Positions 19,834 through 29,500 of a stretch of DNA of 64,000 nucleotides are shown one piece after another. Origin of the DNA: Rhodococcus sp. ARC_M5 (lineage in GTDB: Bacteria; Actinomycetota; Actinomycetes; Mycobacteriales; Mycobacteriaceae); the NCBI RefSeq assembly GCF_022810405.1, contig NZ_JALGQE010000004.1, positions 1 to 64,000 of the forward strand. Direction: 5' to 3'. How positions within the stretch are numbered: position 1 is the stretch's first letter; each line of letters begins with the position of its first letter. The translations under genes and the position numbers were made by a program. The notes beneath the pieces are model-generated. The model saw nothing but the letters and a program-made list of their open reading frames with translations, ran no database searches and had not been told where the DNA came from.

Positions 19834-21485
19834 GCGGTGCCGGCCATCTCGGAATCACCGTGGGCAACACCAGGTCCGTCGCGGCCTACCGCGCCTCCGA
19901 CGGGGACGAACCGACGATCGTCGTCCTACCGACGACGCTGCGATTCGACGAGGACGGCCGCGCCCATCTCGGTGAACCCGCCGACACCGCCCCGTTCACC
20001 CGGTTCGTGAATCTCGTGGGCCAACAGGAGGATCTCGAGCCCGACGCCGACGCCTACCGCGCCGAAGACCTGATGGCCAACGCCGCCAACTGCCTCGTCA
20101 CGATGGCATCTGCGAAGGCTGGGATCTCGGCCGAGTCGGGCGACACTCCCGTCACGACCATGACCTACCCGACGCGGTGGCCGCGGGAGAGCGTCGCCCT
20201 GCTGCGTGACGCCCTCGATCATGCGGGCCTCACCGAGGTCGCGCTGGTGCCCGACGCCAAAGCCGCCAGCGCGTTCGCACAGCCGAGCTCGGCAGCGACG
20301 GTCACGGTGGTCGACATCGGCGCTACCGGCACCGACATCTCCACCTACCCGGGTGGTGGGACGGTGCGCACCACCGCCGTCGGTGGAGACGTCTTCACTG
20401 ATGCACTCTTCGATCACGTGGTGACCGATCGCGAGCACATCGACCTGTCCGACGCGACAGTCCTGGCCGCACTCGAAGGCGTCGTCGCCTCGTGCGAGGC
20501 CGCCAAACAGACCCTGAGCACGGACAAGACCGCCACGATCTCGGTCGATCTCCCGGGTGTCTCGCACTCCACGACGATCACGCGAGACGAGTTCGCCGCC
20601 CTGATCGCGCCGGCGTTCCGTGAGCTCGACGTGCCACAGACCGGGACCGTGGTGCTTTCCGGCGGCAGCGCGGCACTCCCGTCGGTGGCAACCGAGATCG
20701 CCGAACGCTCGTCCGGCCTGCTCCTCGTCCAACCGCTGGCTGCCACTCGCGGCGCGCTGCTGCTCGCCGAGATCGACGACGTCGACGGCAACTCTCTCGT
20801 GACCGGTGCTGCGCCGGCGGTCACTCGCAACGACGGCACGGAATCCCTGGACACCGACGCCATCCCGGTCGTCGCGCCGATGCCGTCCCTCGCCTTCTCC
20901 GAGGCGATCCCGGCGGTCGCTCCGGTGTTCGCCCCCTCCGAACTGCGCTCCCAGCCGATCGAACCGGTCGACGACACCGCGTCGAGCACCGGTCACGTGC
21001 CCGTGGCCCCGGCGGCAGCCGCATCGGTCGGTGCGAAGAAAGAACGCAGCGAGCGTTCGCGAACCATCGCCACCATCGTGGCCGGCGCAGCGGCAGGCGT
21101 GGTGATCGTGCTCGCGATCGCGGCAGTGAGTGGAGTGTTCGGTACTGCTCCCGCCGCGACGCCTCCGACCGTCAGCGATGCCGGCTCGGTGATCGTCACC
21201 TCCACTCGCGCGCCGTCCACCACGACCGCCACGCCCGTCGAGCCGGTCGTCGTGCCGGAGGTGGTCGACGAACCGACGAACGCGCCGTACGTCCCGCCCG
21301 CACCCCTTCCCGCCCCGCCGCCCGCGCCGGTTCCTGCTCCTCCGCCCGTGGTAGCCACCACCACGCCTGTGGTCACCACGCCTCCGGTGACGACCACCCC
21401 GGTCGAGACGACGACGACCACGGCTGTCACCACGACGACCGCGGCTACGACCACCACCCCGCCCGAAGAGTCCGATGAGCCCTGA
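19830..21485 (+). CDS. Membrane-anchored Hsp70-like protein 3
   Basis: A 551-residue protein. The ATPase fold spans about residues 1-315: GHLGITVGNTRSVAAY, the segment MTYPTRWPRESVALL, phosphate-2 VTVVDIGATGTDIS, and VVLSGGSAALPSV. A linker and one transmembrane helix follow (TIATIVAGAAAGVVIVLAIA), then an outer tail of Pro/Val and Thr runs (PVVTTPPVTTTPVETTTTT). The connect-1 region is acidic (DLEPDADAYRAEDLMANAANC). It is the last gene of the Hsp70-iniR operon and overlaps the previous gene by four bases. A start-to-start comparison with proteins 1 and 2 shows that they arose by duplication. Confidence 0.8.
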   Translation: MSGAGHLGITVGNTRSVAAYRASDGDEPTIVVLPTTLRFDEDGRAHLGEPADTAPFTRFVNLVGQQEDLEPDADAYRAEDLMANAANCLVTMASAKAGISAESGDTPVTTMTYPTRWPRESVALLRDALDHAGLTEVALVPDAKAASAFAQPSSAATVTVVDIGATGTDISTYPGGGTVRTTAVGGDVFTDALFDHVVTDREHIDLSDATVLAALEGVVASCEAAKQTLSTDKTATISVDLPGVSHSTTITRDEFAALIAPAFRELDVPQTGTVVLSGGSAALPSVATEIAERSSGLLLVQPLAATRGALLLAEIDDVDGNSLVTGAAPAVTRNDGTESLDTDAIPVVAPMPSLAFSEAIPAVAPVFAPSELRSQPIEPVDDTASSTGHVPVAPAAAASVGAKKERSERSRTIATIVAGAAAGVVIVLAIAAVSGVFGTAPAATPPTVSDAGSVIVTSTRAPSTTTATPVEPVVVPEVVDEPTNAPYVPPAPLPAPPPAPVPAPPPVVATTTPVVTTPPVTTTPVETTTTTAVTTTTAATTTTPPEESDEP

Positions 21486-21560
21486 GCTGCGCGAACACTG
21501 ATTGTGCGCCTCATGCCCTAGGGTGGGTCGCTGATGACAAGCACCCGATGAAGGGATTAC

Positions 21561-22859
21561 ATGCGTAACACCGGGGCGCTGCGTGCAGCAGTGCTGTGTT
21601 CGACGGCTTTCGTTCTTCTTGCTTCGTTCTCCGGAACAGCGGCAGCGGATCCTGTCGTCCAGTCAGCCGCCGATCAGCTTCCCCGAGAGCTCGTCGAGGC
21701 CGTGCAACGAGATCTGAAAATCTCCCCGCAGGAGTATCTCGATCGTGCTGCCCGCGCTCAGGAACTGTCCGCGTACGCATCGGACTTCCGGGCCAGCCGT
21801 CCCGCAGATTTCGCCGGTGCCTGGATCGGACCCGACGGCAATGCCGTTGTCGCCGTCACCTCGCCTGCCGCCGCGCAGGCCGTCGCCAAGGACGGATACG
21901 CCACTGCGCAGTCGCCGGTCTCGGCCGACGGACTAGAGAAGTCGCTGGCAGACCTCAACAGTTGGATCGCCGGTCTCCCTCGCGAGATCTCGGAGCAGAT
22001 CAACGGAACGGCCATCGACTTCATCGACAACCAGATCATCATCGATCTGGTGAACAGCCCGATCGGCAGCGCGCTGAATCTGCCGACCCTGCTGGCGAAC
22101 ATCAAGGTCATTCTGTCTCCCGGGGGAAACAAGCCGGTCGACCCGACTCCGATGGGCGGCGACACGTACGTCACCACCACCGGACCGATCGCCGACGCTC
22201 CGGCCACCGACATCAGCATCTGCTCGTTCGGCTTCAATGCCGTCGACTCCGCCGGTGCCGGCGTCAATCTCACTGCCGGCCACTGCAATCCCAACAAGGC
22301 CACCGGGTCCGGCGGCGCACCGGTCTACCTTCCCGATGCGGCCGACATCGCGCGCAGCACACAGATCGGAACGTTCGACCGATCGAGTCTGGGCGCGGAG
22401 GACGGACTGGACTGGTCGGTCATCGCGCTCAACGACACCGGATTGGCGTCGGGACTGGACCGTCCCACCGTCCGTGGAGCCAACGGCAGCACGGTCACTG
22501 TCACCGGAACCGCCGCTCCCGTGATCGGAGCACCGGTCTGCAAGTCCGGGCAGTCCTCGTCGTTCACCTGCGGAGTGGTTGCGGCCGATCGCGTCGAGAC
22601 TCAGCTCTACATGGAGGACGGCACGTCCCGCACCGTTCGCGGATTCGCCAGCACCGCATGCACTCTCGCAGGCGACAGCGGCGGTGCCATCGTCACCGGA
22701 ACACTCGCACTCGGCATCACCAGCGGATCCAACAGCGGCGGCGCACCCGATTGCAACGAGGCGAACCTCGCGCTTGCGCAGTACGGCGGCACCGCCAGCC
22801 TGGGCATTCCCATCGACCAGGTCACCCGCGCAACCGGAGCAACGCTGCGAACCGAGTGA
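21561..22859 (+). CDS. Secreted chymotrypsin-fold (S1) serine protease, copy 1
   Basis: A 432-residue pre-pro-enzyme. A signal peptide (VLCSTAFVLLASFSGTAAA) is followed by a long propeptide (QRDLKISPQEYLDRAARAQEL is typical of the alpha-lytic/streptogrisin prodomain). The catalytic domain has His in LTAGHCNPN, Asp in DGLDWSVIAL and Ser in GDSGGAIV. Two cysteine pairs (CSFGF/GHC and CKSG/FTC, plus STACT/PDC) are typical of the family. The ATG is preceded by GAAGGGATTAC. A -10-like TAGGGT lies at 21519-21524. A paralogue follows directly. Confidence 0.85.
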   Translation: MRNTGALRAAVLCSTAFVLLASFSGTAAADPVVQSAADQLPRELVEAVQRDLKISPQEYLDRAARAQELSAYASDFRASRPADFAGAWIGPDGNAVVAVTSPAAAQAVAKDGYATAQSPVSADGLEKSLADLNSWIAGLPREISEQINGTAIDFIDNQIIIDLVNSPIGSALNLPTLLANIKVILSPGGNKPVDPTPMGGDTYVTTTGPIADAPATDISICSFGFNAVDSAGAGVNLTAGHCNPNKATGSGGAPVYLPDAADIARSTQIGTFDRSSLGAEDGLDWSVIALNDTGLASGLDRPTVRGANGSTVTVTGTAAPVIGAPVCKSGQSSSFTCGVVAADRVETQLYMEDGTSRTVRGFASTACTLAGDSGGAIVTGTLALGITSGSNSGGAPDCNEANLALAQYGGTASLGIPIDQVTRATGATLRTE

Positions 22860-22947
22860 GCCGGGTACGCCGGGAACCACCCACCCCCTATAGTCGTACG
22901 ACAGGGGTGAAGGGCATCACATCTCGATGCCCAGGGGAGAGGTTTCT

Positions 22948-24069
22948 ATGCGTCGCCGAGCGTGCCGGCTATCGATCGTCGCTGTTCCGTTTCTACTGAC
23001 GATGGCCGTATCCGCGCCCACCGCGGTGGCCGATCCGGCTCCCGACCCGGTGTTGCCTGCGGCCCTGGCCGACGCTGTGGCCCGCGACCTCGGGCTCGAT
23101 CCGCAGCAGTTTCTCGACCGAGCGGACGCGGCTCGGCGACTGGCCGAATTCATCGCCACCACCGGTTCCGGCGCCGTCACGAACGCGTGGCTCGACGAGA
23201 ACGGGCGTCCGGTGGTCGCGGTGGCCGAGGGACCGACCCACGCCGATGTGGCCTACGCGGCGTCGGCCGGCGGTTTCGAGGTCGAAACCGCTCCCATCGA
23301 GATCCCGGCGGCCGTTCTCGATGTGGTCCAGCCTCTGGTGGACCTGCTCCCGTTCGACCCATCACCGATCGCAGGCCCGATTCGCCCGAGTTCGTATCTG
23401 GGCGGAGACAGCTTCCTCGCGGGCACGCCTGCCGGCCTCGGTCAGCGATGCTCACTGGGATTCAATGCCGTCGACCCGACCCACGGTTCGATCAACATCA
23501 CTGCGGGACACTGCAATCCGAACACCGCAGAAACCGGTTCCGCAGCTCTGACGGGCGCATACCCGATGTACGGCAGTCTCGTCGGATCGAAGTTCGGTTC
23601 GTTCTACCGAACCAGCCAGTCGCACAACGACTATGCGTTGATCGACGTCGACGACGCCAACGTCGGCGAATTCGAGAGCAATGCCGTGCGAGTCCCCGGG
23701 GCGGCACCCCTGCACGTCACCGGAACAGTGGATCCGATCGTCGGAGCACCGGTCTGCAAGTCCGGATCCAGGACCGGTTTCAGTTGCGGCACAATTCTTT
23801 CCACGGGTCAGCACGTCACCCTGGGCGAGAACGTCTTCGATCGCAGCTTCTCCACCTCCATCTGTGCATTGCGCGGAGACAGCGGTGGACCCATCGTCAG
23901 CGGCACCCTCGCCGTGGGCATTGCGAGCGCCTCGAATGTGGGCGATCAGCCGTCGTGCGAAATCGCGACGGTGTTCAGCATGCTCCAGGGCCAGCGACCC
24001 GAACTGTTCGCCACCCCCATCAACGACGTCCTCGCCGACAACCCCGGCCTGACGATCCGAACCTCTTAG
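22948..24069 (+). CDS. Secreted chymotrypsin-fold (S1) serine protease, copy 2
   Basis: A 373-residue pre-pro-enzyme, paralogous to its upstream neighbour. The signal peptide reads LSIVAVPFLLTMAVSAPTAVA. The propeptide contains DLGLDPQQFLDRADAARRLAE. The triad is His in ITAGHCNPN, Asp in HNDYALIDVDD and Ser in RGDSGGPIV, with the shared stretch APVCKSGS. ATG 22948 was chosen over an upstream start at 22927 because GAGAGG lies just before it and the signal peptide then starts with MRRR. The leader (GTGAAGGGCATCACAT) resembles that of copy 1 (GATGAAGGGATTACAT), so the duplication included the control region. TATAGT at 22889-22894 is a candidate -10. The 3' end overlaps the next gene convergently by 4 bp. 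Confidence 0.85.
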   Translation: MRRRACRLSIVAVPFLLTMAVSAPTAVADPAPDPVLPAALADAVARDLGLDPQQFLDRADAARRLAEFIATTGSGAVTNAWLDENGRPVVAVAEGPTHADVAYAASAGGFEVETAPIEIPAAVLDVVQPLVDLLPFDPSPIAGPIRPSSYLGGDSFLAGTPAGLGQRCSLGFNAVDPTHGSINITAGHCNPNTAETGSAALTGAYPMYGSLVGSKFGSFYRTSQSHNDYALIDVDDANVGEFESNAVRVPGAAPLHVTGTVDPIVGAPVCKSGSRTGFSCGTILSTGQHVTLGENVFDRSFSTSICALRGDSGGPIVSGTLAVGIASASNVGDQPSCEIATVFSMLQGQRPELFATPINDVLADNPGLTIRTS

Positions 24070-25184
24070 TTCGTGGACTGTCGCAGACGTGACAGCACCG
24101 AGTAGCCCACCTTCCGGGCGTGCGCGAACCCGGGCGACAGCTCCCATCGACGCAGCAAGCCGACCAGAATCCGGGAACCCCTCGTGCGTGCGGGTACGCC
24201 CACCACGGCCAACACGTCGTAGGACGAGGTGGACCAGGACCTCTTGATGTCGTTGACACCGACGCCCAGGTCCAGCACGGTCACGTCGAGTTCGTCGTGC
24301 GTCTGCACGAACCATTCCATCATCTGATGCCCGGGTTGATACTTCGCAACCTCGGGATCGTAGTGCGTCAACCACGCTTCGAGCCGCGCCCCCGTACGAA
24401 CGCAGATCTGATGTGCCCGCCATTGCCCCTGGACACTCACCCCGGAGAGAGCCAATCTCCCGGCCGCTGCCTCACGAGCCAGGAAGTCCTTCGCCGACGC
24501 CGAGGCGTCGGCGGGCGATTGCTCCGCAAGGTAGTCGGTACGGTCGGTGCGGTGGGTCGACGCGGCCGCCAGTCGAGAAATGTCTTCCCACCGTCGCTCG
24601 AAGTGCTCCGCATCGCGGACGGTCTCGATCGTGAGGGGAGTTCCGGCCCGCTCGGCCTGACGTCTGTACTTCCCGAGCCGCTTCAGCGAATTTCGCCCCC
24701 GCACATGTCCAGCGGTACTTCCCACCGGCACCTCGATCACCGGAACTCGCTCCCGCACGATCGACTCGGAACGCCACCGCGGGTGCGTACCGAGCGCCAC
24801 GACGGCAGTCCTGTCGTCGATCATCGAATCCGCGTAGAACAGCAGACCGCTGCCTTCGACGGCATCCCACAGGGCGTGAGACGACGCGTCGTCCTCGCTG
24901 AGCAATTCCGTCGGGACGCCCTGTCCGGCCCCCAGAATCTTCGCCACCTTCAACGGACCCAGTCTCGTCACGAACATCGGGGCCAGAGCCACCAGCCGCA
25001 TGTCTCGACGTATCTGCACGAAGACGAGCTCACTCCCTGCCGGTCGAGGTGCATTCATCGCATAACTCGGACGGGAAGAGAAGACCGTGCCGACCCGCTC
25101 CGCCAGAGCGTCCCACTCATCGCGGAGCTCGTCGGTCAGTTTTCCGTCCATCACCCCGCCAACGGATGTACAGTCGGTTTTCAT
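24066..25184 (-). CDS. GNAT-fold acyltransferase, CelD/BcsL (BioF2-like) type
   Basis: A 372-residue cytosolic protein with the two-lobed GNAT layout of the CelD/BcsL family, members of which acylate cell-surface sugars or glycolipids. Visible blocks are the basic stretch RGRNSLKRLGKYRRQAERAG, the segment LSGVSVQGQWRAHQICVRTG (the acetyl-CoA side beta strands), and YDPEVAKYQPGHQMMEWFV followed by LDLGVGVNDIKRSW, a pattern shared with FemAB-like enzymes. The acceptor is unknown. The ATG is preceded by TAACGT seven bases upstream and no ribosome binding site, so the mRNA may be leaderless. Confidence 0.75.
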   Translation of the reverse strand: MKTDCTSVGGVMDGKLTDELRDEWDALAERVGTVFSSRPSYAMNAPRPAGSELVFVQIRRDMRLVALAPMFVTRLGPLKVAKILGAGQGVPTELLSEDDASSHALWDAVEGSGLLFYADSMIDDRTAVVALGTHPRWRSESIVRERVPVIEVPVGSTAGHVRGRNSLKRLGKYRRQAERAGTPLTIETVRDAEHFERRWEDISRLAAASTHRTDRTDYLAEQSPADASASAKDFLAREAAAGRLALSGVSVQGQWRAHQICVRTGARLEAWLTHYDPEVAKYQPGHQMMEWFVQTHDELDVTVLDLGVGVNDIKRSWSTSSYDVLAVVGVPARTRGSRILVGLLRRWELSPGFAHARKVGYSVLSRLRQSTN

Positions 25185-25191
25185 GGCTTCT

Positions 25192-25197
25192 ACGTTA
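25192..25197 (-). promoter_or_regulatory. -10 box of a probable leaderless transcript
   Basis: TAACGT (minus strand) is separated from ATG 25184 by seven bases. The ATG would be the first codon of the mRNA. Confidence 0.45.
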
Positions 25198-25306
25198 CGG
25201 AAAGTTCAGTAGATGCGTGCAAACAAGCGTTTGACCTGTTTGTGCCGTAGACGTCCACCCTCGCCTTGACGGACCGAACTCGGTCGGTGACCCACACGCA
25301 ACGCAA

Positions 25307-25337
25307 AGAGCCCGCACTCTCGACGAGTGCGGGCTCT
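25307..25337. terminator. Intrinsic terminator hairpin
   Basis: AGAGCCCGCACTC, a five-base loop and the exact complement GAGTGCGGGCTCT form a perfect 13-bp stem 15 bp after the stop of the secreted-protein gene at 25353. Confidence 0.8.
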
Positions 25338-25352
25338 GCGTGCTGCTGAAGA

Positions 25353-26012
25353 CTAGTTGGCCCAGACCGTGGTACCCGGTGCCGCGTTCAGCGTGTTGAT
25401 CAAGTCGATTCCGGCAACGACGAGAGTGGGGCCGCCGGCGATGATGGTGCCGACGATGCCGCCGATGCCTGCACCGGTCACCACAGCCGGGATGACAGCG
25501 GGGCCGCCGATAATGCCGATGAGTCCCAGACCCGCTCCGATAGCGGTACCGGTGAAACCACCGATTGCAGTAGCGATTCCGAGCTGCGACGAGAAGTTCT
25601 GCTGCGCCTTGAGGTTCTCCTCAGGCGAAGCGACGGTGGTGGCGCCGATGCTGCGCGAGTTGGCCGATGCCTTGGTGAAGTCGAGGTTCGGTACCAGACG
25701 CAGTGTCTTGCCGTTGTCGTCGACGTTCTGCTCGTACGGGAAGTTCAGTCCGCCGAGGTTGAACGACAGCGGAAGCGTCACGAGGGTGTTGTCGGCGGCG
25801 TCGAGGACGTCGACCGTCTTGCCGTCGTCGGCGACCTTGAAGACGCCTGCATCGATCGTGGTGACGATCGTGCGATCTTCGAGGTCGACGGTGTAGTTGG
25901 TGTCGCCGGGGGTCGCCTGCTCAGTAGGGGCCTGCGCGTTTGCGGTTCCGCTGGCCAGGCCCATCGCGACTGCAACGAGGGCCGATGTGACGACCAGTTT
26001 GCTGAGTTTCAT
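25353..26012 (-). CDS. Secreted DUF8020-like protein with glycine-rich hydrophobic tail
   Basis: A 219-residue protein with a signal peptide (MKLSKLVVTSALVAVAMGL ending in ANAQA). The mature N-terminal half is a beta-rich domain (YTVDLEDRTIVTTIDAGVFKV, then VLDAADNTLVTLPLSFNLGG) that resembles the DUF8020 domain of secreted Rhodococcus proteins. The C-terminal half is a Gly/Ile-rich hydrophobic stretch (about residues 140-205, GTAIGAGLGLIGIIGGPAV and GAGIGGIVGTIIAGG) that could insert in a membrane. ATG 26012 was chosen because the signal peptide begins there. A longer frame to 26294 has no signal. The family call is from memory of the pattern and is moderate. Confidence 0.65.
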   Translation of the reverse strand: MKLSKLVVTSALVAVAMGLASGTANAQAPTEQATPGDTNYTVDLEDRTIVTTIDAGVFKVADDGKTVDVLDAADNTLVTLPLSFNLGGLNFPYEQNVDDNGKTLRLVPNLDFTKASANSRSIGATTVASPEENLKAQQNFSSQLGIATAIGGFTGTAIGAGLGLIGIIGGPAVIPAVVTGAGIGGIVGTIIAGGPTLVVAGIDLINTLNAAPGTTVWAN

Positions 26013-26579
26013 GTAGAGCTGTTCCGTTTCTGTGATGTGCACGCTCGACGGTCCACCCAGACCCGTGAGCTCAAAGCCACCCCGATGACCCTTTTGCGAC
26101 GTTCGATGCGACCGAAGTGTAGCGCACGAATCGGACCGTTCGTTGTCCTTTTGACACTGTCCCGAAACCCATTCGTTGTCAGCAGTCACAATATTACGAT
26201 TCTTGCAGCGCAGCGGGCATGTCTCCCTATCCGGCGGGCATCGCAGTTCGTTCGTCCGAATGACGGGCAGATGCCCCGCGAAAAGCCGGCCCAACGGCTC
26301 ACGCCCAGGGCAGCATTTCGGTTAAGTAAGGACTGCCTTCTCGACAACCCCCGAGGGCCCTACGCCTAACGTGATCCGGGAGACAACCTACTGACGAGTT
26401 CAGCCCACCCGTCGGACGGCCTCATTTCGACGCCCACCAGCGCCGCTCCACGTGATCGGTGTTAAGTTACCCGTCAGTACGAAAGAATTGCTACTGGCGA
26501 GTAACATGGACCGTCATATGCTCGACGGGCTGAACCCGCGGCAGCCCTTCCAGCTGCCACCTGAACGAAAGGCCGCGAC
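26013..26579. other. 567-bp intergenic region with divergent promoters
   Basis: The region lies between the divergent secreted-protein gene and the Fe-S reductase gene. I see no credible coding sequence. Its right end holds the palindromic site described at 26466-26505. No clear hairpin terminator or riboswitch was seen, although an RNA element in a leader of this length cannot be excluded. Confidence 0.6.
26466..26505. promoter_or_regulatory. Paired palindromic operator upstream of the Fe-S reductase gene
   Basis: GTTACCCGTCAGTA (26466-26479) and TACTGGCGAGTAAC (26492-26505) are inverted repeats matching at 12 of 14 positions with 12 bp between. Each arm is itself close to the palindrome TACTsGCsAGTA, so there may be two operator copies. 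The layout suits a TetR-type regulator. It ends 74 bp before the ATG. Confidence 0.6.
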
Positions 26580-29500
26580 ATGAACGCCCTGACGATCACG
26601 TTGGGCACAGTCGGTGCTCTGCTCAGCCTCGTATGTTGGTACGTCTTCATTCGCGGAGGCCTGCGGATGTTCAACATCGTGCGCCTCGGCCAGCCGGCAC
26701 CCGACCGCTGGCGACCGATAGTCCCTCGCTTCAAGCAGATGGTCGTCGAGTTCCTGGCCCACACCAAGATGGTCAAGTTCCGCACCGTCGGCTGGGCGCA
26801 CTGGCTGGTCATGATCGGTTTCATGCTCGGTGCCATCGTCTGGTTCGAGGCCTACGGTCAGACGTTCAACCCGGAGTTCCACTGGCCAATCGTCGGTGAC
26901 ACCGCGGCGTACCACCTCATCGACGAGCTGCTCGGCCTCGGCACCGTCATCGGCATCACCACGCTGATCATCATTCGCCAGCTCAACCACCCGCGGAAGC
27001 CCGAGCGTCAGTCGCGCTTCGCCGGCTCCGGGTTCAAGGCCGCCTACTTCGTCGAGGCCGTCGTGCTCATCGAGGGCCTGGGCATGGTGTTCGTCAAGGC
27101 AGGCAAGATCGCCACCTACGGGCATGGAAACCCGTACACGGACTTCTTCACGATCCGCTTGGCCGAGCTGCTGCCCGCCAACTCGAACATGGTCGCGGTG
27201 TTCGCGTTCGTCAAGCTGATGTCCGGCATGATCTGGCTCTACATCGTCGGTTCGCGCATCAACTGGGGTATCGCGTGGCACCGCTTCACCGCGTTCCCCA
27301 ACATCTACTTCAAGCGCATGGACGACGGCACCGTCGCTCTCGGCCCGGCCAAGCCCATGATGTCGGGCGGCAAGGTCCTCGAGATGGAAGAGGCCGACCC
27401 CGACGTCGACGCGTTCGGCGCAGGCAAGATCGAGGACTTCAGCTGGAAGGGCTGGCTCGACTTCACCACCTGCACCGAGTGCGGCCGCTGCCAGTCGCAG
27501 TGCCCCGCCTGGAACACCGGCAAGCCCCTCTCCCCCAAGCTCCTGATCATGTCGCTGCGCGACCACAGCCACGCCAAGGCCCCGTACCTGCTGGCCGGCG
27601 GCAAGAAGGACATGGCAGGCGACGAGGTCGGACTCGTCGACGCCGAGGGCAACGTCGACCAGAAGGCGCTCGACGCCATCCCGCAGAACGCTCGCGACGA
27701 GGCCGATCGCAAGCTCGTCGCCGACGCCATCGAGGGCGGCATCATCGATCCCGAGGTGCTGTGGAGCTGCACCACCTGTGGTGCCTGCGTCGAGCAGTGC
27801 CCGGTGGACATCGAGCACGTCGACCACATCATCGACATGCGCCGCTACCAGGTGCTGATCGAATCGGAGTTCCCGTCCGAGCTCGCAGGTCTGTTCAAGA
27901 ACCTGGAGAACAAGGGCAACCCCTGGGGCCAGAACTCCAAGGACCGGCTCAACTGGATCAACGAGATGGACTTCGACATCCCGGTCTTCGGCCAGGACGC
28001 CGATTCGTTCCAGGACTACGAATACCTCTTCTGGGTCGGCTGTGCCGGTGCCTACGAGGACCGCGCGAAGAAGACCACCAAGGCCGTCGCCGAACTGCTC
28101 GCGACCGCAGGCGTGAAGTTCATGGTGCTCGGCGCAGACGAGACCTGCACCGGTGACTCGGCTCGCCGCGCAGGCAACGAGTTCCTGTTCCAGCAGCTCG
28201 CGATGCAGAACATCGAAACGATCAACAACGTGTTCGACGGCGTGGAGCAGAACAAGCGCAAGATCGTCGTCACCTGCGCCCACTGCTTCAACGCGCTCGG
28301 TAACGAGTACCCGCAGGTCGGCGGCGACTACGACGTGGTGCACCACACGCAGCTGCTCAACCGCCTCGTGCGGCAGAAGAAGCTGATCCCGGTGGCCTCG
28401 GTCAGCCAGGACATCACGTACCACGACCCGTGCTACCTCGGCCGGCACAACAAGGTGTACGACGCTCCGCGCGAGCTCATGGCCGCGTCGGGCTCCAACC
28501 TCAAGGAGATGCCGCGTCACGGTGAGCGGTCCATGTGCTGTGGTGCCGGTGGCGCTCGCATGTGGATGGAAGAGAACATCGGCAAGCGCATCAACATCGA
28601 CCGGGTCGACGAGGCGCTGGCGACCAACCCGAAGAAGATCGCCACGGGCTGCCCGTTCTGCCGCGTGATGCTCACCGACGGTGTCACCGCACGTCAGGAA
28701 GGCGGCGCACACGAGGGCGTCGAGGTCGTCGATGTCGCGCAGCTGATGCTCGAGTCGATCACCCGTGTCGAATCCTCGGTACTCGGCGAGAACATCAAGG
28801 TCATCCCCCGCGAGCGCACTCCCGAGGAGAAGCTGGCCACCGAGAACGCTGCCGAGGTCGAAGAGGCCGAGCGCATCGCACCCGTCGAAGAGCCTGCCGA
28901 GGCGAAGTCCGCTCCGGCAGCTCCCGCTCCGAAGGCCGGCGGCGGACTGAAGATGAAGGGTCTGGCCAAGGCTCCGGGAGCCAAGGCACCCGGTTCGGCT
29001 GGAGCCACCGACCAAGCCGACACTGCCGAGGCCGAGGCAGCCCCGAAGCCCAAGGGACTCGGAATGGCCGGCGGCAAGGCACCCGGCGGCAAGGGTCTGC
29101 AGATGAAGGGGAAGGCACCCGGCGCGAAGGCGGCTGCACCTGCACCTGCACCTGCACCTGCCGAGACTCCCGCCGAAGCTCCGTCTGCCGAGGCCTCGGA
29201 ATCGACTCCGTCCGTCAAGCCCAAGGGTCTGGCAGTGAAGTCGGGCTTCAAGAAGCCGGGAGCCAAGGCACCGGGTAAGCCTGCCGAGGCCGATGCGGCT
29301 TCGGCATCTACCCCGGAGACAAGCCAGTCTGCCGAATCGGGTGCTGCGGCAAGCGAATCCAAGCCGACCGTTCAGCCCAAGGGCCTGGCCGTGAAGTCCG
29401 GATTCAAGAAGCCGGGAGCCAAGGCACCGGGTAAGCCTGCTGCTGGGGCACCCGCGTCCGAGGCTCCTGCTGCTGAGGCACCGGCCGCCGAGGCACCGGT

